From positions 1 to 30,946 of the forward strand of contig CAJTQP010000027.1 in assembly GCA_910578575.1 (NCBI GenBank): 30,946 bases of DNA, in the 5' to 3' direction. How positions within the stretch are numbered: position 1 is the stretch's first letter; each line of letters opens with the position of its first letter. Below the pieces are notes generated by a model. That model did not search any database. It was not told where the DNA came from and saw only the letters and a program-made list of their open reading frames with translations. The stretch comes from an uncultured Oscillospiraceae bacterium (GTDB lineage Bacteria > Bacillota > Clostridia > Oscillospirales > Oscillospiraceae). A program made the position numbers and the translations under genes. This document shows, piece by piece, positions 1 through 6,844 of the stretch.

Positions 1-2
1 AG

Positions 3-284
3 GACCAGAATGGGAGCACGAACGGCAGCAACAGTGGCTATCACTGCCCTTACGGCACACCAAACTGCACGGGCAACTGCAACAACTGTATCTGGAATAA
101 TAACCAGAATGGGAGCACCAATGGCAGCAACAACAGCTACCACTGCCCCTATGGCACCCCGAACTGCACCGGCAATTGCTATGGCTGCAACGGGTATTAC
201 CAAAATGGAACCAATGGTGGTTATCATCACGGGGGCAATGGCGGGAACAACTATGGGCACCATGGCTCCCACCACTGCCGGTGA
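3..284 (+). CDS. Asn/Gly/Cys/His-rich tandem-repeat protein, C-terminal part
   Basis: This gene enters from the left edge; only the last 93 codons and a TGA stop are visible, in frame 3. The translation is almost entirely Asn, Gly, Cys, His, Tyr, Ser and Thr. It has two near-identical repeats of about 33 residues, each holding YHCPYGTPNCTGNC followed by another Cys, then a His/Gly-rich tail ending HHCR. The alternative frame at 10-300 gives an Ala/Thr/Met-rich product with no recognisable character. The frame-3 peptide keeps its repeat motif while codons change synonymously (tac/tat, ccg/cca, acg/acc), which indicates selection on this frame. Regular Cys and His spacing would suit metal binding or disulfide cross-linking, as in coat or surface proteins, but that is inference. 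I do not recognise the family. Confidence 0.72.
   Translation, partial: DQNGSTNGSNSGYHCPYGTPNCTGNCNNCIWNNNQNGSTNGSNNSYHCPYGTPNCTGNCYGCNGYYQNGTNGGYHHGGNGGNNYGHHGSHHCR
6..200 (+). repeat. Two tandem ~99-bp coding repeats
   Basis: The unit beginning cagaatgggagcac at 6 recurs at 105, and a weaker third start (caaaatggaacc) lies at 201. Differences between copies are mostly third-position changes, so the repeat is maintained at protein level. More units may lie upstream of the window. Confidence 0.75.
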
Positions 285-329
285 GGGAAGCACACCGTAA
301 CGATTCCAGAGGATAAAAACTAGAATAAG

Positions 330-366
330 CCAAAGGGGCGGTGCTGGCTAGGCACCGCCCCTTTGG
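330..366 (+). terminator. Perfect 15-bp hairpin after the repeat protein
   Basis: Arms 330-344 (ccaaaggggcggtgc) and 352-366 pair perfectly around a 7-nt loop. The arm ends in TTT but is followed by ggtatc rather than a clean U-run, so this may be a terminator without a long U-tract. It separates the repeat-protein gene from the polymerase promoter. Confidence 0.65.
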
Positions 367-428
367 TATCGCAATCCTATTTTCAGGACAGCAAACTGCC
401 GCTTCCAGTCTTTTCCGACGCCTTTCCG

Positions 429-458
429 TTGACCCCGCAGACAGTCCCCGGTTATAAT
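429..458 (+). promoter_or_regulatory. Promoter of the polymerase-yolD operon
   Basis: TTGACC (429-434) and a perfect TATAAT (453-458) are 18 nt apart, a strong sigma-A type promoter. Transcription should start near 465, just before the palindrome at 471-496. Confidence 0.8.
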
Positions 459-470
459 ATAGTCAAAATA

Positions 471-496
471 GTTGAAAATCGGTACTGATTTTCAAC
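471..496. promoter_or_regulatory. Operator-like palindrome downstream of the -10 box
   Basis: The 10-nt arm GTTGAAAATC (471-480) and its exact reverse complement GATTTTCAAC (487-496) flank ggtact, whose core GTAC is itself palindromic. Only one base pair of the 26-bp site breaks the symmetry. It lies about 6-32 nt downstream of the predicted transcription start, where a bound repressor would block transcription. It does not match the Gram-positive LexA box (CGAAC-N4-GTTCG). The likely binder is a dimeric XRE-type or other HTH repressor (inference). Confidence 0.75.
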
Positions 497-560
497 TGCG
501 GTGAGTATTACAGGGGACAGATTACAGAGGTCTCCGGGATTCTCAGAGGAGGGAGCGGTC

Positions 561-2084
561 ATGAAAAATAGGTGGTACATCGCCATTGACTTGAAATCCT
601 TTTATGCCTCCGTGGAATGCCGGGAGCGGGGACTGGACCCCATGACCACCAACCTTGTGGTGGCGGACTTGCGCCGGACGGAAAAGACCATCTGCCTGGC
701 AGTTTCCCCAGCCTTGAAAGCCTATGGCATCCCTGGCCGGCCCCGTCTGTTTGAGGTGGTCCAACGGGTGGAGGAGATCAACAACCAGCGGCGGCGCAAC
801 GCGCCGGGGCAAAGGTTCACCGATGCCTCCTGGAATGACGCGGCGTTAAAAACCTCCCCGGAGCTGGCCTTGGACTACATCGTGGCACCGCCTCAGATGG
901 CCCGCTATATGGCGTGCAGCGGAGAGATTTTTAACATCTATCTCAACTACGTTGCGCCGGAGGACATTCATGTCTATTCCATCGACGAGGTGTTCATCGA
1001 CGCCACCAGCTATTTGAAGCTCTACCACTGTTCTGCCCGCGCCCTAGCCAAGCGGATGATTTCCCATGTCCTCCGGGAGACGGGGATCACGGCCACGGCG
1101 GGCATTGGGCCCAACCTGTACCTGGCCAAGGTGGCCATGGACATCTATGCCAAGCGTATCCCTGCCGACAAAGACGGCGTGCGCATTGCGGAGCTGGATG
1201 AGTTCAGCTACCGCCGCCTACTGTGGGACCACCAACCCCTGACGGATTTTTGGCGGGTGGGCCGCAACTATGCCAAAAAGCTGAACCAGCACGGACTTTA
1301 TACCATGGGGGACGTGGCCCGCTGTTCCATTGGTGGGGAGCAGGACCGCTACAATGAGGAGCTCCTATACAAGCTCTTCGGGGTCAACGCCGAGCTGCTC
1401 ATCGACCACGCCTGGGGGTGGGAGCCCTGCACCATCGCGGAGATCAAAGCATACAAGCCAAGGTCCAACAGCATCGGGATGGGGCAGGTCTTGCAGTCTC
1501 CCTACCCCTGGGAAAAGGCCAAACTGATCGTGCGGGAAATGACGGAGTCATTGGTGCTGGATCTGGTGGACAGGGAGCTGGCCACGGACCGGGTGACTCT
1601 GACCATAAGCTATGACCGGGAAAACCTCAAAAGCGCAGGAAGCCGCAGCCAATACCAGGGAGAAGTGACCAAGGACTTCTACGGCCGCGCCATCCCCAAG
1701 CACGCCCACGGCACAGCGCGGCTGGAACAGCCCACGGCCTCCACGAAGGAGATCATGGAGGCGGTCCTGGCCCTGTTTGACCGGGTCACAGACAAAACGC
1801 TTTTGGCCCGGCGAGTCTATCTCACGGCGGAGCGGGTGGTGCCCCTGGCCTCACTTTCCCAAGTTGAGACCCCGGAGCAGATGGACCTTTTTACGGACTA
1901 TGGGGCCCTGGAGCGGCAGCGGGCAGAGAGAAACGCGGCCCTTGCCCAGGAGCGGCAGTTGCAGACCACCATGCTGACCCTGAAGAAACGCTTTGGAAAG
2001 AACGCGGTTCTCAAAGGGATGGATCTCCTGGAGGGAGCCACCGCCGTGGAACGAAATGGACAAGTGGGAGGGCACAGGGCATGA
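561..2084 (+). CDS. Y-family (UmuC/DinB-type) translesion DNA polymerase
   Basis: Predicted to copy past damaged template bases at low fidelity, acting in the cytoplasm at stalled forks. The N-terminus carries the catalytic palm motif YIAIDLKSFYASVEC (Asp10, with Glu19 downstream). YSIDEVFIDAT supplies the second acidic pair, and ITATAGIGPNLYLAKVA matches the conserved segment after it. A helix-hairpin-helix-like part (FWRVGRNYAKKLNQHGLYTMGDVA) and a little-finger region follow. At 507 residues it is longer than DinB (about 350-420) and closer to the UvrX/UmuC group. I chose ATG 561 because AGGAGGGA (547-554) sits 6 nt upstream; an in-frame GTG at 501 adds only unconserved residues and lacks a comparable site. 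The stop overlaps the next start (ATGA), so the two are translationally coupled. Confidence 0.93.
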   Translation: MKNRWYIAIDLKSFYASVECRERGLDPMTTNLVVADLRRTEKTICLAVSPALKAYGIPGRPRLFEVVQRVEEINNQRRRNAPGQRFTDASWNDAALKTSPELALDYIVAPPQMARYMACSGEIFNIYLNYVAPEDIHVYSIDEVFIDATSYLKLYHCSARALAKRMISHVLRETGITATAGIGPNLYLAKVAMDIYAKRIPADKDGVRIAELDEFSYRRLLWDHQPLTDFWRVGRNYAKKLNQHGLYTMGDVARCSIGGEQDRYNEELLYKLFGVNAELLIDHAWGWEPCTIAEIKAYKPRSNSIGMGQVLQSPYPWEKAKLIVREMTESLVLDLVDRELATDRVTLTISYDRENLKSAGSRSQYQGEVTKDFYGRAIPKHAHGTARLEQPTASTKEIMEAVLALFDRVTDKTLLARRVYLTAERVVPLASLSQVETPEQMDLFTDYGALERQRAERNAALAQERQLQTTMLTLKKRFGKNAVLKGMDLLEGATAVERNGQVGGHRA

Positions 2085-2503
2085 GCGGACGATATGACGA
2101 TATCCTTTCTTTGCCACACCCCACCTCCAAGAAGCACCCCCGCATGTCCGCCCAGGACCGGGCAGCGCAGTTCTCTCCCTTTGCGGCGCTCACGGGGTAC
2201 CACAGGGTGATCCAGGAGGTGGCCCGGCAGACTGAGGCCCGGCGGGAGCTGGGAGAGGAGGAACAGGCGCGTTTGGACCGCAAGCTGCAATTCCTCTTAG
2301 ACCACCTGGCGGAGCGGCCGGAGGTGCAGATTTGCTATTTTCAGGCGGATACGCGGAAAGCAGGGGGCGCTTACGTCACCGTTGTGGGCGCGGTGGAGAA
2401 GCTGGACAGGTATACGCGAAGTATCCACATGGCAGATGGGAGAAAAATATCTCTGGATGATTTGTGGGAGATCGACGGGGCGTTATTTTCTGTGCTCTCA
2501 TAA
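2081..2503 (+). CDS. YolD-like family protein
   Basis: A 140-residue protein with the family hallmark RMSAQDRAAQFSPFAALTGYH near residues 21-41, followed by a helical stretch (ARRELGEEEQARLDRKLQFLLDHL) and a C-terminal beta-rich part ending in LDDLWEIDG. YolD-like proteins are habitually encoded next to Y-family polymerases in Firmicutes and have been compared with UmuD-like accessory subunits; the biochemical role is unproven. Here the start codon overlaps the polymerase stop by 4 nt, which fits an obligate pair controlled by the palindrome at 471-496. A strong terminator follows, making this a two-gene operon. Confidence 0.9.
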   Translation: MSGRYDDILSLPHPTSKKHPRMSAQDRAAQFSPFAALTGYHRVIQEVARQTEARRELGEEEQARLDRKLQFLLDHLAERPEVQICYFQADTRKAGGAYVTVVGAVEKLDRYTRSIHMADGRKISLDDLWEIDGALFSVLS

Positions 2504-2536
2504 GGATAAAAGATAGTATGTTGATAAATAGAAAGA

Positions 2537-2575
2537 CACGCAGCTTCCTTTTTGCTGGAAGTTGCGTGCTTTTTT
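2537..2575 (+). terminator. Rho-independent terminator of the polymerase-yolD operon
   Basis: A 12-bp stem (2537-2548 with 2557-2568, one G-U pair) closes an 8-nt loop and is followed by CTTTTTT. It ends the operon 34 nt after the yolD stop. Confidence 0.9.
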
Positions 2576-2713
2576 GTTAAGGAGCAATGGGTTTCAAAAC
2601 TTAAAAGCTTGTATTCATGGGCTTTTTGCTGAATGGCATAGGAAATAAACTTCCTGGATATTTTCCCTTTTTGTAGGTATCCTGATAGCATCTAAAAAAA
2701 GGAGACGGTTTCG

Positions 2714-3103
2714 ATGTTTTTGGACAATCTATCTCAATATTTGCAGAGAGAATGTAAGGAACAGGCCATCAGCCAGGAGAGACTGGCGGAGGATTGCGAC
2801 CTCAGCAGGGGCTTTGTAGGACGGCTCATCCACCATCGGTGTACGCTGTCTGTGACCTCTCTGGAGAAGATCTGCACAGGTTTACGGGTGACACCCAACG
2901 AGCTCTTACTGGGCATGATGGGGGCCTTGCCCCGACGAGTGACGGCGGCCCGCTGCCTTCTCCCCACCCAGAAGGGTACGGCCTATCCTGTCTGTCCCGG
3001 CTGTGGAGCGGACTTAGAGCGGGACTATCAACGCTTTTGTGACCGCTGCGGACAAAAGCTGGACTGGTCTCAATTTGCCAGCGGCGATATCTATTTCTTC
3101 TAA
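2714..3103 (+). CDS. XRE-family HTH regulator with C-terminal zinc ribbon
   Basis: A 129-residue putative transcription factor. Residues about 6-66 form an XRE/Cro-type helix-turn-helix (QAISQERLAEDCDLSRGFVGRL is the DNA-binding part). After a linker, C94-x2-C97 and C109-x2-C112 form a zinc-ribbon-like knuckle (CPGCGADL ... FCDRCGQKL). GGAG at 2701-2704, 9 nt before the ATG, supports the start. It follows the polymerase-yolD terminator and is transcribed separately. It is one candidate for the repressor that binds the palindrome at 471-496, but no matching palindrome lies upstream of this gene, so that link is a guess. No ligand-binding domain is visible. Confidence 0.85.
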   Translation: MFLDNLSQYLQRECKEQAISQERLAEDCDLSRGFVGRLIHHRCTLSVTSLEKICTGLRVTPNELLLGMMGALPRRVTAARCLLPTQKGTAYPVCPGCGADLERDYQRFCDRCGQKLDWSQFASGDIYFF

Positions 3104-3190
3104 CGAAAGGACGGCGCTGCCGGGCCAACTTCTATTTTCCTCCATAGGGGCATATCAGTGAGGGATAGAGCCGATGGGGGAGGGGGAGCC

Positions 3191-4285
3191 ATGGACTTGC
3201 CGTGGAAGGTCTGTTTCCGGGCGGGAGTCAGCGTATTTCTGCTATATCTGTGCATCCGCTGTTGGCCGGGGGCGGCCTCTTTGGTGGGGCTGGTGCTCCA
3301 TGCGGCGGTTCCTCTTTTCGTGGGCTGCGGCATTGCCTATGTGGTGAATATCCCTATGCGTTGCTGGGAGAGGCACTGGCGGTGGAGGGGCTTGGAGGTA
3401 CTGCGCCGGCCGCTGTGTATGCTGGGGGCCTACCTGGCCTTGGCCGGGGCAGTGGGCTTGCTGGTGTGCCTGGTGCTCCCAGAATTGAGCGCCTGCGTCC
3501 AGGTGCTGCTGGGGGAGCTGCCAGGGCTGTTCCGCCAGGTGACGGCGGCGGCCCATCGGGACGGCCTCCTGCCTCCGGCCGTGATGGAGGCCCTGACCCA
3601 GGCAGATTGGGACGCCCTGCTGAACCAGGTCCTGCAAGTGCTCACCTCCGGCCTGGGGGGCGCGGCGGAGACCTTGGCGGAGCTGGTGTCCTCCCTACTG
3701 TCCTGGGTGGGGGCGGGGGTGATCGGGTTGGTGTTCTCCGTCTATCTCCTGGCCAATCAGGAGGCACTGCTCCAGCAGGGGGCGCACTTGGCCCGGCGTT
3801 TTTTGAAACCCACTTGGTGGGACAGACTGCACGCCCTGGCCCAGACCACCCACCGGTGTTTTCGCAGCTACATCACCGGTCAGTGTACCGAGGCGGTGAT
3901 CCTGGGCCTGTTGTGCACCGGGGGTATGCTGCTTCTGCGCCTGCCCTACGCGGGAATGATTGGGGCCCTGACCGGCTTTGCTGCCCTCATCCCTGTGGCG
4001 GGCGCCTACATCGGTGGAGGATTGGGGGCGGTGATGCTTCTGACGGTCTCTCCCACCAAGGCCCTGCTGTTTCTGCTGTTCCTGTTTCTGCTCCAGCAGG
4101 TGGAGGGAAATTTGATTTACCCCAAGGTAGTGGGGGCCTCCGTGGGCCTGCCAGGCCTGTGGGTGCTGGTAGCCGTCACCATCGGCGGCGGCGTGCTGGG
4201 GGTGGCAGGGATGCTGCTGGGAGTCCCCCTGGCGGCAGTGGTTTATCAGCTGGTCAATGAAGCCCAAGGGAAGCAACCTTCCTAA
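3191..4285 (+). CDS. AI-2E family (YtvI/PerM-type) membrane permease
   Basis: A 364-residue polytopic membrane protein with about eight hydrophobic segments: two near the N-terminus, one at residues 75-95, then after a soluble helical section a cluster from about residue 175 to the end. The C-terminal half carries the family signature region (TGQCTEAVILGLLCTGG; GALTGFAALIPVAGAYIGG; QQVEGNLIYPKVVG). Members export AI-2 or exchange ions such as Na+/H+ in some bacteria, and the substrate here cannot be told. The ATG at 3191 is preferred over the in-frame GTG at 3158 because a G-rich site (3175-3188) precedes it and MDLPWKVCFRAG is a typical N-terminus. It lies alone between the XRE gene and a promoter-bearing GNAT gene. 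Confidence 0.88.
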   Translation: MDLPWKVCFRAGVSVFLLYLCIRCWPGAASLVGLVLHAAVPLFVGCGIAYVVNIPMRCWERHWRWRGLEVLRRPLCMLGAYLALAGAVGLLVCLVLPELSACVQVLLGELPGLFRQVTAAAHRDGLLPPAVMEALTQADWDALLNQVLQVLTSGLGGAAETLAELVSSLLSWVGAGVIGLVFSVYLLANQEALLQQGAHLARRFLKPTWWDRLHALAQTTHRCFRSYITGQCTEAVILGLLCTGGMLLLRLPYAGMIGALTGFAALIPVAGAYIGGGLGAVMLLTVSPTKALLFLLFLFLLQQVEGNLIYPKVVGASVGLPGLWVLVAVTIGGGVLGVAGMLLGVPLAAVVYQLVNEAQGKQPS

Positions 4286-4296
4286 CATTTCCACCC

Positions 4297-4325
4297 TTTA
4301 CAGTACCAGTAAAATCTGCTATAGT
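4297..4325 (+). promoter_or_regulatory. Promoter of the GNAT gene
   Basis: TTTACA (4297-4302) and TATAGT (4320-4325) are exactly 17 nt apart. The predicted start near 4332 lies downstream of the GTG at 4324, which rules that codon out and supports ATG 4372. Confidence 0.75.
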
Positions 4326-4371
4326 GAATGCCTACTCCATACACTGCCCAGAAGCAGAGAAAGGCGACACC

Positions 4372-4866
4372 ATGACCATCACCCTGCGCACCATGCAACC
4401 CAAAGACTATGACCAGCTCTACGCCCTCTGGACCCGCATCAAGGGCTTTGGTATCCGCAGCATCGACGACACCCAGGAGAACGTGACGCGCTTTCTCCGC
4501 CGCAACCCAGACACCAGCGTGGTGGCCTTGGCAGGGGAGCGGATCGTGGGGGGCATCCTCTGCGGGCACGATGGGCGGCAGGGGAGCTTTTACCACGTCT
4601 GCGTGGACCCCAACTACCGCCGCCAAGGCATTGGCAAGCGCATGGTGGTCTTTGCCATGGAGGCGCTGAAACGGGAGCAGATCAACAAAATTACCCTGGT
4701 GGCCTATACCCGCAACGACGGTGGCAACGCCTTTTGGAACACCATCGGCTGGACCCGCCGGGGAGATCTGAACAGCTATGACTTCGTCCTCAACCAAGAA
4801 AACATCACAGCTTTCATAAAAGAGGGGGAAAGAAGTAAAATTTTGCTTGACAAGCCCCTGGGATAG
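4372..4866 (+). CDS. GNAT family N-acetyltransferase
   Basis: A 164-residue single-domain acetyltransferase predicted to move an acetyl group from acetyl-CoA to an amine. Motif A, the acetyl-CoA pyrophosphate loop, is clear: FYHVCVDPNYRRQGIGKRMV (R-R-x-G-I-G-K). It is followed by an alpha-helix and the strand INKITLVAYTRNDGGNAFWNTIGW, which matches the family's C-terminal motif B. The N-terminal strand ITLRTMQPKDYDQLYALW is typical of the fold. The substrate cannot be deduced. The rplS promoter lies inside its 3' end (4847-4876), so the genes are adjacent but separately promoted. Confidence 0.9.
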   Translation: MTITLRTMQPKDYDQLYALWTRIKGFGIRSIDDTQENVTRFLRRNPDTSVVALAGERIVGGILCGHDGRQGSFYHVCVDPNYRRQGIGKRMVVFAMEALKREQINKITLVAYTRNDGGNAFWNTIGWTRRGDLNSYDFVLNQENITAFIKEGERSKILLDKPLG

Positions 4867-4876
4867 CTGATAAAAT
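4847..4876 (+). promoter_or_regulatory. Promoter of rplS
   Basis: A perfect TTGACA (4847-4852) and TAAAAT (4871-4876) are 18 nt apart. The -35 lies within the last codons of the GNAT gene. The start near 4883 leaves a leader of about 90 nt before rplS. Confidence 0.8.
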
Positions 4877-4897
4877 ACCCCTTGGTCTATGAAAAAG

Positions 4898-4959
4898 GGT
4901 GGTCCTCTGGGGCACCGCCAAAGCTGCGGATGTCAGTCCCCACGAACGCCTGTATGACA
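4898..4959 (+). promoter_or_regulatory. Structured rplS leader, possible autoregulatory L19 leader
   Basis: Two hairpins can form in the rplS leader: 4898-4905 with 4909-4916 (one mismatch), and TGTCA 4931-4935 with TGACA 4955-4959, the latter ending next to the AGGAGG site. Firmicute rplS genes often carry a small L19 leader that lets the protein repress its own mRNA. Assignment here rests on position and pairing only. Confidence 0.4.
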
Positions 4960-4974
4960 GGAGGAAAAAAGACT

Positions 4975-5319
4975 ATGGATCTCATGAAGAGCTTTATTGA
5001 GAAAAACATGCCGGAGAAGGAAGCCCCTTCCGTTACCGTGGGTGACACTGTGCGTGTCCACCTGAAGGTCAAGGAAGGCAACCGGGAGCGTATCCAGGTG
5101 TTCGAGGGCACCGTCATTGCCAAGAAGCATGGCGGCATCAACGAGACCTTCACCGTCCGCCGCATCTCCTATGGCGTGGGCGTGGAAAAGGTGTTCCCCC
5201 TCTATAGCCCTGTGATCGAAAAGGTGGAGACCGTCCGCAGAGGTAAGGTCCGCCGGGCCAAGCTGTATTATCTGCGTGACCGCGTGGGTAAGGCTGCAAA
5301 GGTCAAAGAAAAGCTGTAA
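4975..5319 (+). CDS. rplS: 50S ribosomal protein L19
   Basis: A 114-residue protein matching L19 throughout: MDLMKSFIEKNMP at the start, GDTVRVHLKVKEGNRERIQVFEGTVI in the middle, and the basic C-terminal half with VRRISYGVGVEKVFPLYSP and RRAKLYYLRDR. L19 sits at the 30S-50S interface. The ATG at 4975 has a perfect AGGAGG at 4959-4964 and gives the family's usual length (about 115). The 31-codon in-frame extension upstream is leader RNA. It stands alone between its own promoter and terminator, without the usual rimM-trmD neighbours. Confidence 0.97.
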   Translation: MDLMKSFIEKNMPEKEAPSVTVGDTVRVHLKVKEGNRERIQVFEGTVIAKKHGGINETFTVRRISYGVGVEKVFPLYSPVIEKVETVRRGKVRRAKLYYLRDRVGKAAKVKEKL

Positions 5320-5328
5320 TGGATCAAG

Positions 5329-5362
5329 AAGAGACGTGCAGGATCGCCTGTACGTCTCTTTT
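5329..5362 (+). terminator. Terminator of rplS
   Basis: A 14-bp stem (5329-5342 with 5347-5360, one G-U pair) around an ATCG tetraloop runs into TTTT. It begins 10 nt after the rplS stop. Confidence 0.9.
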
Positions 5363-5414
5363 CCTATCCTATGTTCTGTTGACTTTGCTTCAGAAGTGGG
5401 ACAGACAGCCCTGC

Positions 5415-5443
5415 TTGACAGCATTTTTGCCCCATGCTATAAT
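5415..5443 (+). promoter_or_regulatory. Consensus promoter of the cobalamin operon
   Basis: TTGACA (5415-5420), a 17-nt spacer and TATAAT (5438-5443) match the sigma-A consensus at every position. Such a promoter would be constitutively strong, so control must act later, through the riboswitch. Confidence 0.92.
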
Positions 5444-5467
5444 GCTCCCAGCACAAGTGAATCAAAA

Positions 5468-5660
5468 AGCAGACGGTGCCTCTGACCGCATCTTTCGGCG
5501 CGGGGCCAGGGGGTAAAAGGGAAACAGGTGAGAATCCTGTACGAACTCGTCACTGTGATTGGGGAATACACGGCAAGGCGTCCAAGGACGCGGCCACTGA
5601 CCGAGAGGTTGGGAAGGCTGCCGGGTGTGTGGATCCATCAGCCAGGAAACCTGCCGTTTT
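5468..5660 (+). promoter_or_regulatory. Cobalamin (B12) riboswitch
   Basis: The class hallmarks occur in order: GGTGCC at 5475-5480, the core AAAAGGGAAACAGGTGAGAA from 5516, the segment with cgtcactgtgattgggga (5549-5566), GCCACTG (5593-5599), GGGAAGGC (5611-5618), and the B12 box GCCAGGAAACCTGCC (5641-5655). It lies between a consensus promoter and the lipoprotein chelatase gene. Adenosyl- or methyl-type cobalamin binding should switch off the downstream transport genes. Which cobalamin form is preferred cannot be read here. Confidence 0.95.
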
Positions 5661-5753
5661 GCTTGGTACAGGGAGTTTGCTCCCAGGTCACGAGTTTTTG
5701 GCCGTATCGTTTTCCGGCATTGCCTTTTGGACGGTAATGTTTGTTTTGCGACG

Positions 5754-5787
5754 CCTTTTGCTCTGTGGTGCAAAGGGTTTTTCTTTT
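5754..5787 (+). terminator. Riboswitch-linked intrinsic terminator
   Basis: CCTTTTGC (5754-5761) pairs with GCAAAGGG (5770-5777), one U-G pair, and is followed by TTTTTCTTTT. It lies about 100 nt after the B12 box and before the first start codon, so it is the likely expression platform: ligand binding favours this hairpin and stops transcription. The rest of 5661-5854 is U-rich linker with no gene. Confidence 0.7.
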
Positions 5788-5854
5788 GCCCACTGGGCCA
5801 GGGGTCTGGTTTCTGTACCTTCCTGTGTGGAATACTTTTAGGAGGTACATACCA

Positions 5855-6820
5855 ATGAAACGATTCCTATCCATCCTGCTGGCGGTACTGCTGATGAGCC
5901 TGCTGGCTTCCTGCGGGGACAGCAAGGAGGAGATGGAAAACAAGGCGCCTGTCTCCGCACCCGCAGAGGCGGAGAACTACGACACTGGGGACGCCTCCCT
6001 AGACAACCCCCGCAATCAAGACGAGATCGAGGCGGATGAGCTGCTGGTGGTCAGCTTTGGCACCAGCTACAACGACAGCCGCCGCTTGACCATCGGGGCC
6101 ATTGAGGCGGCGATGGAGACTGCCTTTCCCGACTGGAGCGTCCGCCGGGGCTTCACCAGCCAGATCATCATTGACCACGTGAAATCACGGGACAATGTGA
6201 GCATTGACAACGTGGAGGAGGCGTTGAAGCGGGCCATGGACAACGATGTCACCCGCCTGGCCATCCAGCCCACCCATTTGTTGGACGGCTTGGAGTACAA
6301 CGAACTGGTGGAGGAAGCTGGGACCTATGCCGATGCCTTTCAGGGCCTGGCTATCGGGAAGCCCCTGCTCACCAGTGACCGGGACTTCCAAACTGTGGCG
6401 GCAGCCATCATCAAGGCTACCAAGAACTACGACGACGGCGAGACGGCCATCTGCTTTATGGGCCACGGCACCACGGCTGCGTCCAACAGAGTATATACCA
6501 AGCTCCAACAGGTGTTAAAGGATCAAGGCGCTGACCATTACTATGTGGGGACGGTGGAGGCCGCACCTACCGTGGAGGATGTGCTCAACAGTGTAAAGTC
6601 AGGGGAGTATAGCCGGGTGGTGCTGATGCCCCTGATGATCGTAGCCGGGGACCATGCCAACAACGACATGGCTGGAGACGAGGAGGATTCCTGGAAGTCT
6701 GTGTTTGACGCGGCAGGCTATGAGGTGGTCTGCCTGGTCCAGGGCTTGGGGGAGCTGGAGGAGATCCAACAGCTCTTGGTGGAGCACGCCCAGGCGGCGA
6801 TCCAGTCTCTGAGCGAATAA
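5855..6820 (+). CDS. cbiK: Lipoprotein CbiK-type sirohydrochlorin/tetrapyrrole metallochelatase
   Basis: A 321-residue member of the anaerobic cobaltochelatase family CbiK, which inserts Co2+ into a sirohydrochlorin-type ring. The first 20 residues form a lipoprotein signal with lipobox LASC (Cys20), so the enzyme should be anchored outside the membrane. The catalytic domain begins at about residue 63 (DELLVVSFGTSYNDSRR). The two metal-binding histidines expected from CbiK are present: His204 in FMGHGT and His267 in MIVAGDHANND, about 62 residues apart as in the family. The start has AGGAGG 9 nt upstream. It is the first gene after the B12 riboswitch and precedes the importer genes. No other corrin biosynthesis gene is nearby, so it more likely serves tetrapyrrole salvage than synthesis (inference). 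Confidence 0.9.
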   Translation: MKRFLSILLAVLLMSLLASCGDSKEEMENKAPVSAPAEAENYDTGDASLDNPRNQDEIEADELLVVSFGTSYNDSRRLTIGAIEAAMETAFPDWSVRRGFTSQIIIDHVKSRDNVSIDNVEEALKRAMDNDVTRLAIQPTHLLDGLEYNELVEEAGTYADAFQGLAIGKPLLTSDRDFQTVAAAIIKATKNYDDGETAICFMGHGTTAASNRVYTKLQQVLKDQGADHYYVGTVEAAPTVEDVLNSVKSGEYSRVVLMPLMIVAGDHANNDMAGDEEDSWKSVFDAAGYEVVCLVQGLGELEEIQQLLVEHAQAAIQSLSE

Positions 6821-6844
6821 ATCGAGGAAAAGAGAGGACTTGTT

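Noticed and set aside
10..300. Open frame encoding an Ala/Thr/Met-rich 96-residue protein
   Set aside because: It overlaps the frame-3 repeat protein, has no ribosome-binding site or domain, and its composition follows from reading the Asn/Gly codons one base off.
471..496. LexA (SOS) box on the polymerase promoter
   Set aside because: The palindrome does not contain the GAAC-N4-GTTC pattern.
501..560. Longer polymerase start at GTG 501
   Set aside because: The Y-family N-terminus begins at 561, which has a strong ribosome-binding site.
4324..4371. Longer GNAT start at GTG 4324
   Set aside because: It lies inside the -10 box (4320-4325) of the predicted promoter and adds unconserved residues.
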